From Emcibacter sp. SYSU 3D8 (GTDB lineage Bacteria > Pseudomonadota > Alphaproteobacteria > SMXS01), in NCBI RefSeq assembly GCF_039655875.1, contig NZ_JBBYXK010000002.1, positions 496,001 through 560,000 of the forward strand: 64,000 nt of DNA. Reading direction: 5' to 3'. The notes under the pieces were generated by a model, which was not told the origin of the DNA, ran no database searches, and saw only the letters and a program-made list of their open reading frames with translations. Both the position numbers and the translations under genes were made by a program. Within the stretch, counting starts at the first letter, position 1. Each line of letters starts with the position of its first letter. This document shows, in pieces, positions 28,166-36,961 of the stretch.

Positions 28166-28237
28166 CCAATCCTCCAAATACGAGTGCTGATCCGAGGATT
28201 GGCGAGGCCGAAAGTATGATGCCAATCCCAGCATCAT
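28166..28237 (-). promoter_or_regulatory. Riboswitch expression platform: competing hairpins that can hide the ribosome binding site
   Basis: Three overlapping hairpins can form in the leader RNA. A: ATGATGC (28231-28237) with GCATCAT (28216-28222). B: GGATTGGC (28221-28228) with GCCAATCC (28196-28203). C: CCAATCCTC (28194-28202) with GAGGATTGG (28166-28174), which contains most of the ribosome binding site. A and B share bases, and B and C share bases, so they exclude each other in turn. The 5' arm of A also overlaps the 3' strand of aptamer stem P1 (28235-28237). Expected logic: guanidine bound, P1 formed, A blocked, B formed, ribosome site free. No U-tract terminator is seen. Pairings are direct; the logic is inferred. 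Confidence 0.7.
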
Positions 28238-28349
28238 GGTGACCTCCCGGGCTTTTGTCCCGCCGTGTACTCGGCCGCTGTTCACCGGACGAGCGGCGGC
28301 TCTCGGACCAGTCGCGCGATTTGTTCGCGCCGGAACCCTAGCCACCATG
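28235..28349 (-). ncRNA. Guanidine-I riboswitch (ykkC class) aptamer
   Basis: Read on the minus strand, the leader holds the conserved guanidine-I segments in order: CTAGGGTTCCG, then TGGTCCGAGAGC, then ACACGGCGGGACAAAAGCCC followed by GGGAG. These are the near-invariant parts of the class. A closing stem P1 is formed by CATGGTG (28343-28349) and CACCATG (28235-28241), seven perfect pairs. It lies directly upstream of the substrate-binding-protein gene. Known family members sense free guanidinium and switch expression on. It sets the biological meaning of the whole downstream operon. Confidence 0.96.
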
Positions 28350-28360
28350 CCTTGGGTAAC

Positions 28361-28377
28361 AAGCAACTCCCGTGCCA
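28361..28377 (-). promoter_or_regulatory. Sigma-54 (RpoN) promoter of the guanidine operon
   Basis: On the minus strand TGGCACGGGAGTTGCTT matches the -24/-12 consensus TGGCACG-N4-TTGCW completely, with GG and GC exactly ten bases apart (28375-28376 and 28363-28364). Transcription would start near 28351, a base or two before the first base of riboswitch stem P1. Sigma-54 control usually means activation by an NtrC-type protein under nitrogen limitation, which suits a nitrogen-scavenging operon. A single TGCACC half-site resembling an NtrC site is at 28526-28531, too little to assign. Confidence 0.85.
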
Positions 28378-28461
28378 AGCGGGCAATTTCCGGGTTACCG
28401 GCAGTATGAGGGCCGCCGCAGCGCCGGCCCGGACAATCCATGGGCAGGCATTGTGCATTTT

Positions 28462-28491
28462 TTGGTCAATTAAGAGTTTCGCTCATATTAT
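28462..28491 (+). promoter_or_regulatory. Possible promoter of the aminopeptidase gene
   Basis: TTGGTC (28462-28467), an 18-base spacer and TATTAT (28486-28491) lie about 80 bases upstream of the preferred aminopeptidase start, in the 410-base gap that also holds the riboswitch and sigma-54 promoter of the opposite strand. The match is moderate. The remainder of this gap (28378-28461) shows nothing else clear. Confidence 0.35.
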
Positions 28492-28571
28492 AGCCACGCC
28501 GCGAAGCCCTTGGTCCGCCGCGCCTGGTGCATTACATACGGAGCGACCGAAATTCACAGGCAGGGGCGCTC

Positions 28572-29969
28572 GTGTTCGATTTCCTCACCGACAACCGTCC
28601 GGACGATACCGTCGCCATCACGGCGCTGACCGAGGCCGCCCTGCCGGGCTGGCTGGAAGCGCAACCCGGACCGGTCCGCAAATGGGCCGATCTTCATGGC
28701 TTCAAGGCAAAAAAGGCGCAGATCGTCACGCTGCCCGGCAGCGATGGCAATGTTGGCCGCGTGCTGCTGGGGCTGGGCAGCGGCGACGGGCCGCTGTCGC
28801 CATGGACCTTCGCCGGGCTGCCCGCCATCCTGCCACAGGGAAATTATGCCTTCGACGGCGTCCCCGATGCCGCCTTCGCCACCACCGCGGCGCTGGGCTG
28901 GGCGCTCGGCACCTACCGTTTCGAGCGGTACAAGCTGTCGGACGCCGAACCGCCGCGGCCGCATCCGCATCTGGCGATCCCCGACGGCTGCGACCGCGCC
29001 TATGTGGAGGCAGCCGCCCGGGCCACGTTCCTGGCCCGCGACCTGATCAACACGCCGCCTAACGACATGGGGCCGGCCGAACTGGAGCGCGAGGCGTTCG
29101 ACCTGGCCGCGCGCATCGGCGCCGAAGCGACCAGCGTCATCGGCGAGGATCTTCTCGACAGCAACTTCCCCGCGATCCACGCGGTCGGCAAGGGCAGCGA
29201 GCGGCCGCCGCGGCTGATCGACCTGCGCTGGGGGGATCCGTCCCATCCCAAGGTGACCCTGGTCGGCAAGGGTGTGTGCTTCGACACCGGCGGCTATAAC
29301 CTGAAACCCGGTTCGGGCATGGCGCTGATGAAAAAGGACATGGGCGGCGCGGCCCATGTGCTGGGCCTGGCCCATATGATCGCGGCCCTGAACCTGCCGG
29401 TTCGCCTGCGGGTGCTGGTGGCGGCGGTCGAGAACAGCGTGTCCGGCGGCGCGTTCCGGCCCAGCGATGTGATCGACACCCACAAGGGCCTGACGGTCGA
29501 AATCGGCAACACCGACGCCGAGGGAAGACTGGTTCTGGCCGACGCCCTGTCGCTCGCCAGCGAAGAATCGCCCGAATTGATCGTCGATTTTGCAACCCTG
29601 ACGGGTGCCGCACGCTCGGCTCTTGGCCCCGAAGTCGCGCCTTATTTCACCGATGGCGAGGACCTGGCGACGGCGCTTTCCCGAGCCGGAGAGGCGACGG
29701 CCGACCCGGTCTGGCGGCTGCCGTTGTGGCCGGCCTATGCGGACAACCTGAAAAGCAATATCGCCGATTTGCGCAATGACGGCGGCCCCTTCGCCGGCGC
29801 GGTGGTGGCGGCGCTGTTTCTGAAGCGTTTCGTGGCCAGGCCAGAACGCTGGATCCACCTTGACATCTATGCGTGGAATCCCGACAAGCGGGCCGGCCGC
29901 CTCATTGGTGGCGAAGTGATGGCAATGCGGGCTGTCTTCGACCTAATAAGGTCCCGGTTTGCCCGTTAA
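28572..29969 (+). CDS. M17 leucyl aminopeptidase family protein
   Basis: 465 residues from the GTG at 28572, which has AGGGG six bases upstream; an in-frame GTG at 28527 lacks a ribosome site and would add 15 residues. The C-terminal catalytic domain has the M17 metal-site sequences VGKGVCFDTGGYNLKPG, MKKDMGGAAHVLG and the signature NTDAEGRLVLADAL. It removes N-terminal residues from peptides in the cytoplasm using two metal ions. Followed 51 bases on by a MarR gene and an NlpC/P60 gene, a trio commonly kept together in alphaproteobacteria. Confidence 0.92.
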   Translation: MFDFLTDNRPDDTVAITALTEAALPGWLEAQPGPVRKWADLHGFKAKKAQIVTLPGSDGNVGRVLLGLGSGDGPLSPWTFAGLPAILPQGNYAFDGVPDAAFATTAALGWALGTYRFERYKLSDAEPPRPHPHLAIPDGCDRAYVEAAARATFLARDLINTPPNDMGPAELEREAFDLAARIGAEATSVIGEDLLDSNFPAIHAVGKGSERPPRLIDLRWGDPSHPKVTLVGKGVCFDTGGYNLKPGSGMALMKKDMGGAAHVLGLAHMIAALNLPVRLRVLVAAVENSVSGGAFRPSDVIDTHKGLTVEIGNTDAEGRLVLADALSLASEESPELIVDFATLTGAARSALGPEVAPYFTDGEDLATALSRAGEATADPVWRLPLWPAYADNLKSNIADLRNDGGPFAGAVVAALFLKRFVARPERWIHLDIYAWNPDKRAGRLIGGEVMAMRAVFDLIRSRFAR

Positions 29970-30020
29970 AATCGTTGTGGGGCCGCTTGTAAAAGAACCG
30001 CGCAAACCGATAATCTTTCT

Positions 30021-30368
30021 ATGACTTTACAACTTACAAATCCCCAGGCACTGAGCCTTTGGCTGAACACCGTAAGCACGCTGGTCCGTGGCGAGGAAAC
30101 GCACGATCTGACATCGCGTCAGATGGCGATCCTGCTTACCGTCTATCTCACTCCCGGCCCGCACACGGTACGCGGTCTCGCCGCCGAACTGGACATCACC
30201 AAGCCGGTGGTGACCAGGGCGCTCGATACCCTCGGCAGGCTCGGCCTGCTGAAGCGCCGGCGCGACATGACCGACAAGCGGAACGTGCTGATCGACCGGA
30301 CGCCGCGCGGCTCAAGTTATCTGGGCCAGCTTTCGGACATCATCGTCACGGCAGGCTTCGACGCGTGA
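30021..30368 (+). CDS. MarR-family transcriptional regulator
   Basis: 115 residues, shorter than the usual 140-150. The winged helix is clear: LTSRQMAILLTVYLTPGPHTVRGLAAELDITKPVVTRALDTLGRLGLLKRRRDMTDKRNVLI, where the DKR of the wing is the MarR signature. The dimerisation helices at both ends are short. It probably controls itself and the adjacent peptidase genes; ligand unknown. Thirteen bases precede the NlpC/P60 gene. Confidence 0.87.
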   Translation: MTLQLTNPQALSLWLNTVSTLVRGEETHDLTSRQMAILLTVYLTPGPHTVRGLAAELDITKPVVTRALDTLGRLGLLKRRRDMTDKRNVLIDRTPRGSSYLGQLSDIIVTAGFDA

Positions 30369-30381
30369 CAGGTGCCAGCCC

Positions 30382-31230
30382 GTGAGGGGCGACCCACGCA
30401 TCACGCCGGCCCGCGAGGATCTGGCCGCCGATTATCTGCGCGCCGTCGTCAAGGTCGCCAATTACGCCAAGGGCGTGGCCAAACAGGTGCGGCTGCCCTA
30501 TGCGCCGCTGCACAAGCGGCCGGACACAGGCTCGGGCCGGTTGACCGAGGCGCTGATGGGCGAGGCGGTGACCGTCTACGAGGACGCGGGCGGCTGGTCC
30601 TGGTGCCAGCTCGCCGCCGATGGTTATGTGGGCTACATGCCGAGCGTAGCGCTGGGCGACCCCGGACCCGAGGCGACCCACAAGGTAGCCGCGCTGCGCA
30701 GCTTCATCTACCGTCAGCCCGACCTGAAGTCGCCGGTGCTGGGTGCCGCCAGCCTGGGCGCGACCGTGTCCGCGACGGGCGACGACGGCGAATTCACCGC
30801 CATCGATGGCGGCGGCTATCTGTTCACTGGGCACCTGAAGCCCGTGGCCGAGGTGGAAGCCGATTACCTGACCACCGCCATCCGATTCATCGGCGTGCCC
30901 TATCTGTGGGGCGGCAACACCAGCATGGGCCTCGACTGCTCGGGGCTGGTGCAGACCTCGCTGCGCTTTGCCGGCATCCTCAACTGCCCGCGCGACAGCG
31001 ACATGCAGGCCGCCGGCCTCGGCGAGCCCATCGAGCCCGACGCCCGCCTCGCCCGGCGCGGCGACCTGGTGTTCTTCCCCGGCCATGTGGGTCTGGTGAT
31101 CGACGACGGCGTGCTGCTCCACGCCAACGCCTGGGACATGATGGTCTCGCCCCACCCGCTGCGCTACGTGGCCGCCGAAATCGCCAAGAAGAACCCGGTG
31201 CCGATCACGGCGATCCGGCGGTTGGTCTAG
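30382..31230 (+). CDS. C40-family NlpC/P60 cysteine peptidase with SH3-like domains
   Basis: 282 residues. The N-terminal part (about 30-160) has two bacterial SH3-like segments (SGRLTEALMGEAVTVYEDAGGWSW...; SFIYRQPDLKSPVLGAASLG), and the C-terminal NlpC/P60 domain (about 165-282) has the catalytic Cys in LDCSGLVQTS, His in GDLVFFPGHVGLVID and the third polar residue in LLHANAW. Such enzymes cut gamma-D-Glu-diamino acid bonds in cell-wall peptides. No signal peptide is visible, so it may act in the cytoplasm on recycled muropeptides, in line with the aminopeptidase and the Yej-type peptide importer next door. Confidence 0.9.
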   Translation: MRGDPRITPAREDLAADYLRAVVKVANYAKGVAKQVRLPYAPLHKRPDTGSGRLTEALMGEAVTVYEDAGGWSWCQLAADGYVGYMPSVALGDPGPEATHKVAALRSFIYRQPDLKSPVLGAASLGATVSATGDDGEFTAIDGGGYLFTGHLKPVAEVEADYLTTAIRFIGVPYLWGGNTSMGLDCSGLVQTSLRFAGILNCPRDSDMQAAGLGEPIEPDARLARRGDLVFFPGHVGLVIDDGVLLHANAWDMMVSPHPLRYVAAEIAKKNPVPITAIRRLV

Positions 31231-31242
31231 GCCGGCGGTTCG

Positions 31243-32865
31243 TCAGGTCCCCACCGCGTCCGCGTGGGCCACTTCCAGGTTGAAGGCGGCGGCCATCAAC
31301 GCCCTGGTGTAGTCGGTCTGGGGGCTGTCGAAGATGCGGTCGGCGGGGCCATGCTCGACCACCTTGCCGTCCTTCAGCACCAGCACCTGGTCGGACAGGG
31401 CGCGCACCACCCGCAGATCGTGGCTGATGAACATGTAGGTCAGGTCGTGGCGCGCCTGCAAATCGCGCAGCAGATCGACGATCTGGGCCTGCACCGACAT
31501 GTCGAGCGCCGAGGTGGGCTCGTCCAGCACCAGGAAGCGCGGTTTCAGCACCAGGGCCCGGGCAATAGAGATGCGCTGGCGCTGGCCGCCGGAAAATTCG
31601 TGCGGATAGCGGTGGCGCATGTCCGGGTCGAGACCGACCTCGCCCATCACCTGCACCACGCGCACGTCGCGCTCGGCCTCGTCCAGCTGCGTCTCGTGGA
31701 TGGTCAGGCCTTCCTCGATGATCTGGGCGACGGACAGGCGCGGACTGAGCGAGCCGAACGGGTCCTGGAAAACGATCTGCATCTCGCGCCTGAGCGGACG
31801 CATGTCGCCGAACGACCGGCCCGCGATATCCTGGCCCGCGAAACGGATCGGCCCGTCGCTGGAGATCAGCCGCAGGATGGCGAGACCGAGCGTGGTCTTG
31901 CCCGAACCGGATTCGCCGACGACGCCAAGCGTCGTGCCGGCCTTCACGGAAATGGTCACGTCGTCGACGGCGCGCACGTAATCGACGGTCTTGCGCAGCA
32001 GGCCGCCCTTGATCGGGAAATAGACCTTCAGGTGATCGGTCTCGACCAGCACCGGCAGGCCGTCCGGCTTGGCTGCCGGCCGGCCGCGCGGCGCCGAGGC
32101 CAGCAGCTTCTGGGTATAAGGGTGCTGCGGCCGGGAGAATACCTCCTGCGAAGGGCCGTTCTCGACGACCTCGCCGTCGGTCATGACGCAGACCCGGTCG
32201 GTGAACTTCTCGACGATGCCCAGGTCGTGGGTGATCATCAGGATGGCCATGCCCAGGCGGCGCTGGAGGTCGCGCAGCAGCGCCAGGATCTGGGCCTGGA
32301 TGGTGACGTCGAGCGCTGTGGTCGGCTCGTCGGCGATCAGCAGATCGGGCTCGTTTGCGAGCGCCATGGCGATCATCACCCGCTGGCGCTGGCCGCCGGA
32401 CAGTTCATGGGGATAGGCCTTCAGCCGTGCGGTGACGTCGCCGAGGCCGACGAGATTGAGCAGTTCGATGATCCGGGCCCGCGCCTGCTGCCCCTTCATG
32501 CCCTTGTGGAGCGCCAGTACCTCGCCGATCTGGCGCTCGACACTATGCAGCGGGTTGAGCGAGGTGAGCGGCTCCTGGAACACCATGGAAATGCGGTTGC
32601 CGCGGATCGAGAGCAGGGTCTTCTCGTCGGCGCCCACCAGTTCGCGACCCTCGAACAGGATCGAGCCGGTCGGATGGAAGGCCGTTGGATAGGGCAGCAG
32701 CTGCAGGACGGAGAGGGCGCTGACCGACTTTCCCGAGCCGGATTCGCCCACCAGCGCCAGGGTCTCGCCCCTGTCGATCGAGAACGAGACACCGCGCACC
32801 GCCTCGACGATCCGGTCCTCGGAGCGGAAATTCACCGACAGGTCCCTGACCTCGAGCAGGCTCAC
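31243..32865 (-). CDS. yejF: Peptide ABC transporter, double ATP-binding protein (YejF-like)
   Basis: 540 residues with two complete ATPase domains. Domain 1: Walker [13 protein letters not shown], signature [15 protein letters not shown], Walker [13 protein letters not shown]. Domain 2 (from about 285): [39 protein letters not shown]. This fused arrangement is typical of the YejABEF oligopeptide/microcin C importer. The start overlaps the YejE stop by four bases (ATGA). Confidence 0.93.
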   Translation of the reverse strand: MSLLEVRDLSVNFRSEDRIVEAVRGVSFSIDRGETLALVGESGSGKSVSALSVLQLLPYPTAFHPTGSILFEGRELVGADEKTLLSIRGNRISMVFQEPLTSLNPLHSVERQIGEVLALHKGMKGQQARARIIELLNLVGLGDVTARLKAYPHELSGGQRQRVMIAMALANEPDLLIADEPTTALDVTIQAQILALLRDLQRRLGMAILMITHDLGIVEKFTDRVCVMTDGEVVENGPSQEVFSRPQHPYTQKLLASAPRGRPAAKPDGLPVLVETDHLKVYFPIKGGLLRKTVDYVRAVDDVTISVKAGTTLGVVGESGSGKTTLGLAILRLISSDGPIRFAGQDIAGRSFGDMRPLRREMQIVFQDPFGSLSPRLSVAQIIEEGLTIHETQLDEAERDVRVVQVMGEVGLDPDMRHRYPHEFSGGQRQRISIARALVLKPRFLVLDEPTSALDMSVQAQIVDLLRDLQARHDLTYMFISHDLRVVRALSDQVLVLKDGKVVEHGPADRIFDSPQTDYTRALMAAAFNLEVAHADAVGT

Positions 32866-33935
32866 TTGCGCTCACCCATGGTCTTGCGCGGATCGAACGC
32901 GTCGCGCACCGCCTCGCCGATGAAGATCAGCAGCGACAGCATGAACGCCAGCACCAGGAACGCCGAGATGCCGAGCCACGGCGCCTGCAGGTTATTCTTG
33001 CCCTGCTTCAGCAACTCGCCCAGCGACGCCGAGCCCGGCGGCAGTCCGAAGCCCAGGAAATCCAGGGCCGTCAGGGTGGTGATCGAGCCATTGAGGATGA
33101 ACGGCATGAAGGTGAGCGTCGCCACCATGGCGTTCGGCAGCACATGCTTGACCATGATCCTGCCGTTGCCCAGCCCCAGCGCACGGGCGGCGCGCACATA
33201 ATCGAAATTGCGCGCGCGCAGGAACTCGGCGCGGACCACATCGACCAGGCTGGTCCACCTGAACAGCACCATGATGCCCAGCAGCCACCAGAAGCTTGGC
33301 GTGACGATGCTCGCCAGGATGATCAGCAGGAACAGCTCGGGCAGCCCGCTCCACACCTCGATGAACCGCTGACCGGCGAGGTCGATCTTGCCGCCGAAAT
33401 AGCCCTGTATGGCGCCGGCCCACACACCGATGATCGAGGATGCGATCGTCAGCAACAGGCCGAACAGCACCGAGATGCGAAAGCCGTAGATGACGCGGGC
33501 GGCCACGTCGCGGGCCTGGTCGTCGGTGCCCAGCGGGTTGTCCCAGCTCGGCGGCGCGGGCGCCGGCACCGGGATTTTCCGGTTGATGGTGTTCTCGCTG
33601 TAGGGAATCAGCGGCCAGACGATCCAGCCGCCGCTGTCCTTGATCAGGTTCTGGACAAAGGGATCGCGGTAGTCCGCCGGTGTCTCGAAGAAGCCGCCGA
33701 ACTCGGTTTCCGGGTAGTCGCGCAGCACCGGCACGTAGATGCCGCCATTATATTGCAGGACCAGCGGCCGTTCGTTGGCGATGAGCTCGGCGAACAGCGA
33801 CAGGCCGAACAGCACGCCGAATACCCACAGCGACCAGTAGCCGCGCCGGTTGCGCTTGAACACGGTCCAGCGCCGCTCGTTGAGCGGCGTCATCTTCCAG
33901 AACAGGAATCGGCGGGCGGCGGGTTGACCGGTCAT
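32862..33935 (-). CDS. yejE: Peptide ABC transporter permease (YejE-like)
   Basis: 357 residues: a cytoplasmic N-terminus, an early helix ([17 protein letters not shown]), a large periplasmic loop, and five C-terminal helices with the coupling loop [29 protein letters not shown]. The loop with [19 protein letters not shown] is the YejE mark. The ATG at 33935 overlaps the YejB stop by four bases; a longer upstream frame is a shadow of YejB. Forms the membrane channel with YejB. Confidence 0.93.
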   Translation of the reverse strand: MTGQPAARRFLFWKMTPLNERRWTVFKRNRRGYWSLWVFGVLFGLSLFAELIANERPLVLQYNGGIYVPVLRDYPETEFGGFFETPADYRDPFVQNLIKDSGGWIVWPLIPYSENTINRKIPVPAPAPPSWDNPLGTDDQARDVAARVIYGFRISVLFGLLLTIASSIIGVWAGAIQGYFGGKIDLAGQRFIEVWSGLPELFLLIILASIVTPSFWWLLGIMVLFRWTSLVDVVRAEFLRARNFDYVRAARALGLGNGRIMVKHVLPNAMVATLTFMPFILNGSITTLTALDFLGFGLPPGSASLGELLKQGKNNLQAPWLGISAFLVLAFMLSLLIFIGEAVRDAFDPRKTMGERK

Positions 33936-35053
33936 CCGACATCTCGCGTGGCAAAATCGATGCGGGGGTCGACCCAGACATAGGTGAGATCGCCGATGAG
34001 CTTCACGATCAGTCCGATCAGGGTAAACACGTAGAGCGATCCGAACATGATCGGATAGTCGCGCTGGATCAGCGCCTCGAAGGTCAGCAGGCCCAGCCCG
34101 TCGAGCGAGAAGATGTATTCGATGAGCAATGAGTTGGCGAACAGGATCGAGACGAACAGGCCGGGAAAGCCGGCAATGACGATCAGCATGGCGTTGCGGA
34201 ACACGTGGCCGTACAGCACCCGGTGTTCGGTCAGGCCCTTGGCGCGGGCGGTCATCACATATTGCTTGTTGATCTCGTCGAGGAACGAGTTCTTGGTCAG
34301 CATGGTCAGGCTGGCAAAGCCGCCGATGGTCATGGCGAGCACCGGCAGGCAGATGTGCCAGAGATAATCGAGCGTCTTGCCGAACCAGCTCAACTGGTCC
34401 CAGTTGTCCGAGGTCAGTCCACGCAGCGGGAAGATGTCCCAGTAGGACCCGCCCGCGAACAGCACGATCAGCAGCACGGCGAACAGGAAGCCGGGAATGG
34501 CGTAACCGACGATGATCGCCGCGCTGGTCCAGGTATCGAACCGGGTGCCGTCGCGCACCGCCTTGCGGATGCCGAGCGGGATCGAGACCATGTAGACGAT
34601 CAGCGTGGTCCACAGGCCCAGCGTGATCGATACCGGCAATTTGTCGAGGATCAGGTCGATCACCGGCCTGCCCTTGAAGAAGCTCTCGCCGAAATTGAAC
34701 GTGGCGTAGTCGCGCACCATGATGAAGAAGCGCTCATGGGCCGGCTTGTCGAAGCCGAACTGCTTTTCGATGCGGGCAATCAGCGCCGGATCGAGCCCCT
34801 GCGCGCCCCGGTACTTGACGTCGCTGCCCGCGCCCTGGCCCGCCACGTCGGTCTGGCGCGCGGCCGAGCCCATGTCGCCGCCGGTGCCGCCGCCAAGGCG
34901 CGCCGTCGAACCCGCATCGGTGCCGGTGATCTGGGCGATCATCTGCTCGACCGGGCCGCCTGGCGCAACCTGGACGATGGCGAAGTTGATGACCATGATG
35001 CCGAACAGGGTCGGGATGATCAGCAGCAGGCGGCGGAGGATATAGGCGGCCAT
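33932..35053 (-). CDS. yejB: Peptide ABC transporter permease (YejB-like)
   Basis: 373 residues beginning [24 protein letters not shown], the classical DppB/YejB opening. About six helices are visible, with the coupling loop [20 protein letters not shown] 70-residue periplasmic insertion ([20 protein letters not shown] and following) is longer and more glycine-rich than in E. coli YejB. The start overlaps the binding-protein stop by one base. Confidence 0.93.
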   Translation of the reverse strand: MAAYILRRLLLIIPTLFGIMVINFAIVQVAPGGPVEQMIAQITGTDAGSTARLGGGTGGDMGSAARQTDVAGQGAGSDVKYRGAQGLDPALIARIEKQFGFDKPAHERFFIMVRDYATFNFGESFFKGRPVIDLILDKLPVSITLGLWTTLIVYMVSIPLGIRKAVRDGTRFDTWTSAAIIVGYAIPGFLFAVLLIVLFAGGSYWDIFPLRGLTSDNWDQLSWFGKTLDYLWHICLPVLAMTIGGFASLTMLTKNSFLDEINKQYVMTARAKGLTEHRVLYGHVFRNAMLIVIAGFPGLFVSILFANSLLIEYIFSLDGLGLLTFEALIQRDYPIMFGSLYVFTLIGLIVKLIGDLTYVWVDPRIDFATRDVG

Positions 35054-36909
35054 CAGCGTCCCCGTGCGGCGGCCAGCGCCTTGGCCCTGGCGGCATCGTA
35101 CCACCACAGATCCTCCACGCCCCGCTCGAACGGCGGCTTCACCTTGGGACGGCCATACTTGTCCCACCAGGCGATGGTGTGGCTGCCCTTGAAGTACTGC
35201 GGAACCATGTAGTGGTTGAACATGATCACCCGGTCCAGCGCGCGAGTCGCCGCGATCAGGGCGGGCCGGTCCCTGGCGTCGAGGATCGCGCCGATCAGGA
35301 CGTCGACCACCGGGTTCTTGATGCCGGCCAGATTGAAGCTGCCCTTCACATCGGCCACGGTCGATGACCAGTAGGCGCGCTGTTCGACTCCGGGCGTGTT
35401 CGGCCACGCAATGCGTTCCATGGTCAGGTCGAAGTCGAAGTCCTTCACCCGCTGCTCGTACTGGGCGGGGTCGACCGTACGCAGGCTTCCCACGACACCG
35501 ATCCGCTTGAGACTTTCGATATAGGGCAGCAGCACCCGTTCGAAGCCGGGCTCGTAGTTCAGGATTTCGACGGTAAGCGGCTTGCCGTCCTTGCCCGTCA
35601 GGACGCCGTTCTTCGTCACATAGCCCGCCTGCTGCAGCAGGATGACGGCGCTGCGCAGATTCTCGCGGTTCCGGCCCTTGCCGTCGCTTTTCGGCGGCTC
35701 GAAAGCGGGACCGAAGACGGCCGGCGGAAGCTGGTTACGGAACGGCTCGAGCAGCGCAAGCTCGGCCGGGCCAGGCATGCCGGTCGCAGCCAGGTCGGAA
35801 TTCTCGAACACGCTGCTGGTGCGGCCGTAGGCGCCATAGAAGATCGCCCTGTTGGTCCATTCGAAGTCGAACGCCAAATCGAGCGCCTCGCGTACCCGGA
35901 TGTCGCTGAAGGTGCGGCGGCGCTGATTGATGAAAAAGAACTGCGCCCCCGATGGCCGGTTGTCCTTCAATGTGTCGCGCAGGATCCATTTCCTGTCGAT
36001 GCCGGGGCCCTTGTATTCGGTGGCCCAGGTTTTCGATGTGAATTCCTCGCGGAAGTCGTAGGCGCCGGCCAGGAACGCCTCCATGGCGATGGCGCGGTCC
36101 TGGTAATATTCGAGACGGATGGTGTCGAAGTTCATGCGGCCGACGCTGACCGGCAAATCCTTGCCCCAATAGTCCCTGACGCGCTCGTAGCTCACCGAGC
36201 GGTTCGGCACGACCTTGCCGATGCGGTAGGGCCCGCTGGTCAGGGGCGGCTGCAGCGAGGGCCTGGTGAACTCATGCGCCGTGTACCAGGCTTTCGACAG
36301 GATCGGCAGTTGGGCGACCGTCATCGGCAGGTCGCGCACCGCCCCCTTGGGATCGAAACTGAACTTCACCTTCGAGGGCGACAGGGCCACGGCGTTCTTC
36401 ACGTCGGCCAGCTTGGCCGCGTATTTTGGATGCCCCTTGTCCTTGAGCGCCTTGAACGTGAACACCACGTCGGCCGCCGTGATCGGCGTGCCGTCATGCC
36501 ACCTGGCCTGGGACCGGATATTGAACACGACCCAGGTCCGGTCGGCCGCCAGTTCAGCGCTTTCCGCGACCAGCCCATAGACCGCATCCGGCTCGTCATA
36601 GGCGCGGGTCATCAGGGAATCGTAGACCAGGCTGCGCGGATCATCGTTGTCGATGCCCTCGGCGCCGGTGCCCGCCAGAATAAATGGATTGAGGCTGTCG
36701 AAGGTGGTCTTGCCGCTGACCGGCAGCAGCGCCATGGCGCCGCCCTTTGGCGCCCGCGGGTTCACATAATCGAAGTGCTTGAAATGCGGCCCGTATTTCA
36801 ATGCGCCAAACGCCGAAAGGCCATGAACAGGCGCAGCCTGGACCGGTCCGGTGATGGTGCTGCAGATGGACAGAAAGGCCACGAGCGTGGCCACGGCGAA
36901 GGCTCTCAT
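35053..36909 (-). CDS. yejA: Peptide ABC transporter substrate-binding protein 1 (YejA-like)
   Basis: 618 residues with a signal peptide ([20 protein letters not shown], cleavage likely after VQA), then a cluster-C solute-binding fold: [61 protein letters not shown]. These match the YejA group of peptide-binding proteins. It is a paralogue of the protein encoded just upstream, and belongs to the same transcript (52-base gap). Probable ligands are short peptides, perhaps cell-wall-derived. Confidence 0.92.
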   Translation of the reverse strand: MRAFAVATLVAFLSICSTITGPVQAAPVHGLSAFGALKYGPHFKHFDYVNPRAPKGGAMALLPVSGKTTFDSLNPFILAGTGAEGIDNDDPRSLVYDSLMTRAYDEPDAVYGLVAESAELAADRTWVVFNIRSQARWHDGTPITAADVVFTFKALKDKGHPKYAAKLADVKNAVALSPSKVKFSFDPKGAVRDLPMTVAQLPILSKAWYTAHEFTRPSLQPPLTSGPYRIGKVVPNRSVSYERVRDYWGKDLPVSVGRMNFDTIRLEYYQDRAIAMEAFLAGAYDFREEFTSKTWATEYKGPGIDRKWILRDTLKDNRPSGAQFFFINQRRRTFSDIRVREALDLAFDFEWTNRAIFYGAYGRTSSVFENSDLAATGMPGPAELALLEPFRNQLPPAVFGPAFEPPKSDGKGRNRENLRSAVILLQQAGYVTKNGVLTGKDGKPLTVEILNYEPGFERVLLPYIESLKRIGVVGSLRTVDPAQYEQRVKDFDFDLTMERIAWPNTPGVEQRAYWSSTVADVKGSFNLAGIKNPVVDVLIGAILDARDRPALIAATRALDRVIMFNHYMVPQYFKGSHTIAWWDKYGRPKVKPPFERGVEDLWWYDAARAKALAAARGR

Positions 36910-36961
36910 GCGGCGATCATACCGGCATCGGCGCGTGCTGCCACCATGTTGCTGGACGCCT

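Noticed and set aside
28524-28531. NtrC binding site upstream of the guanidine operon
   Set aside because: Only one half-site (TGCACC on the minus strand) is visible, about 175 bases from the promoter; not enough to call a site.
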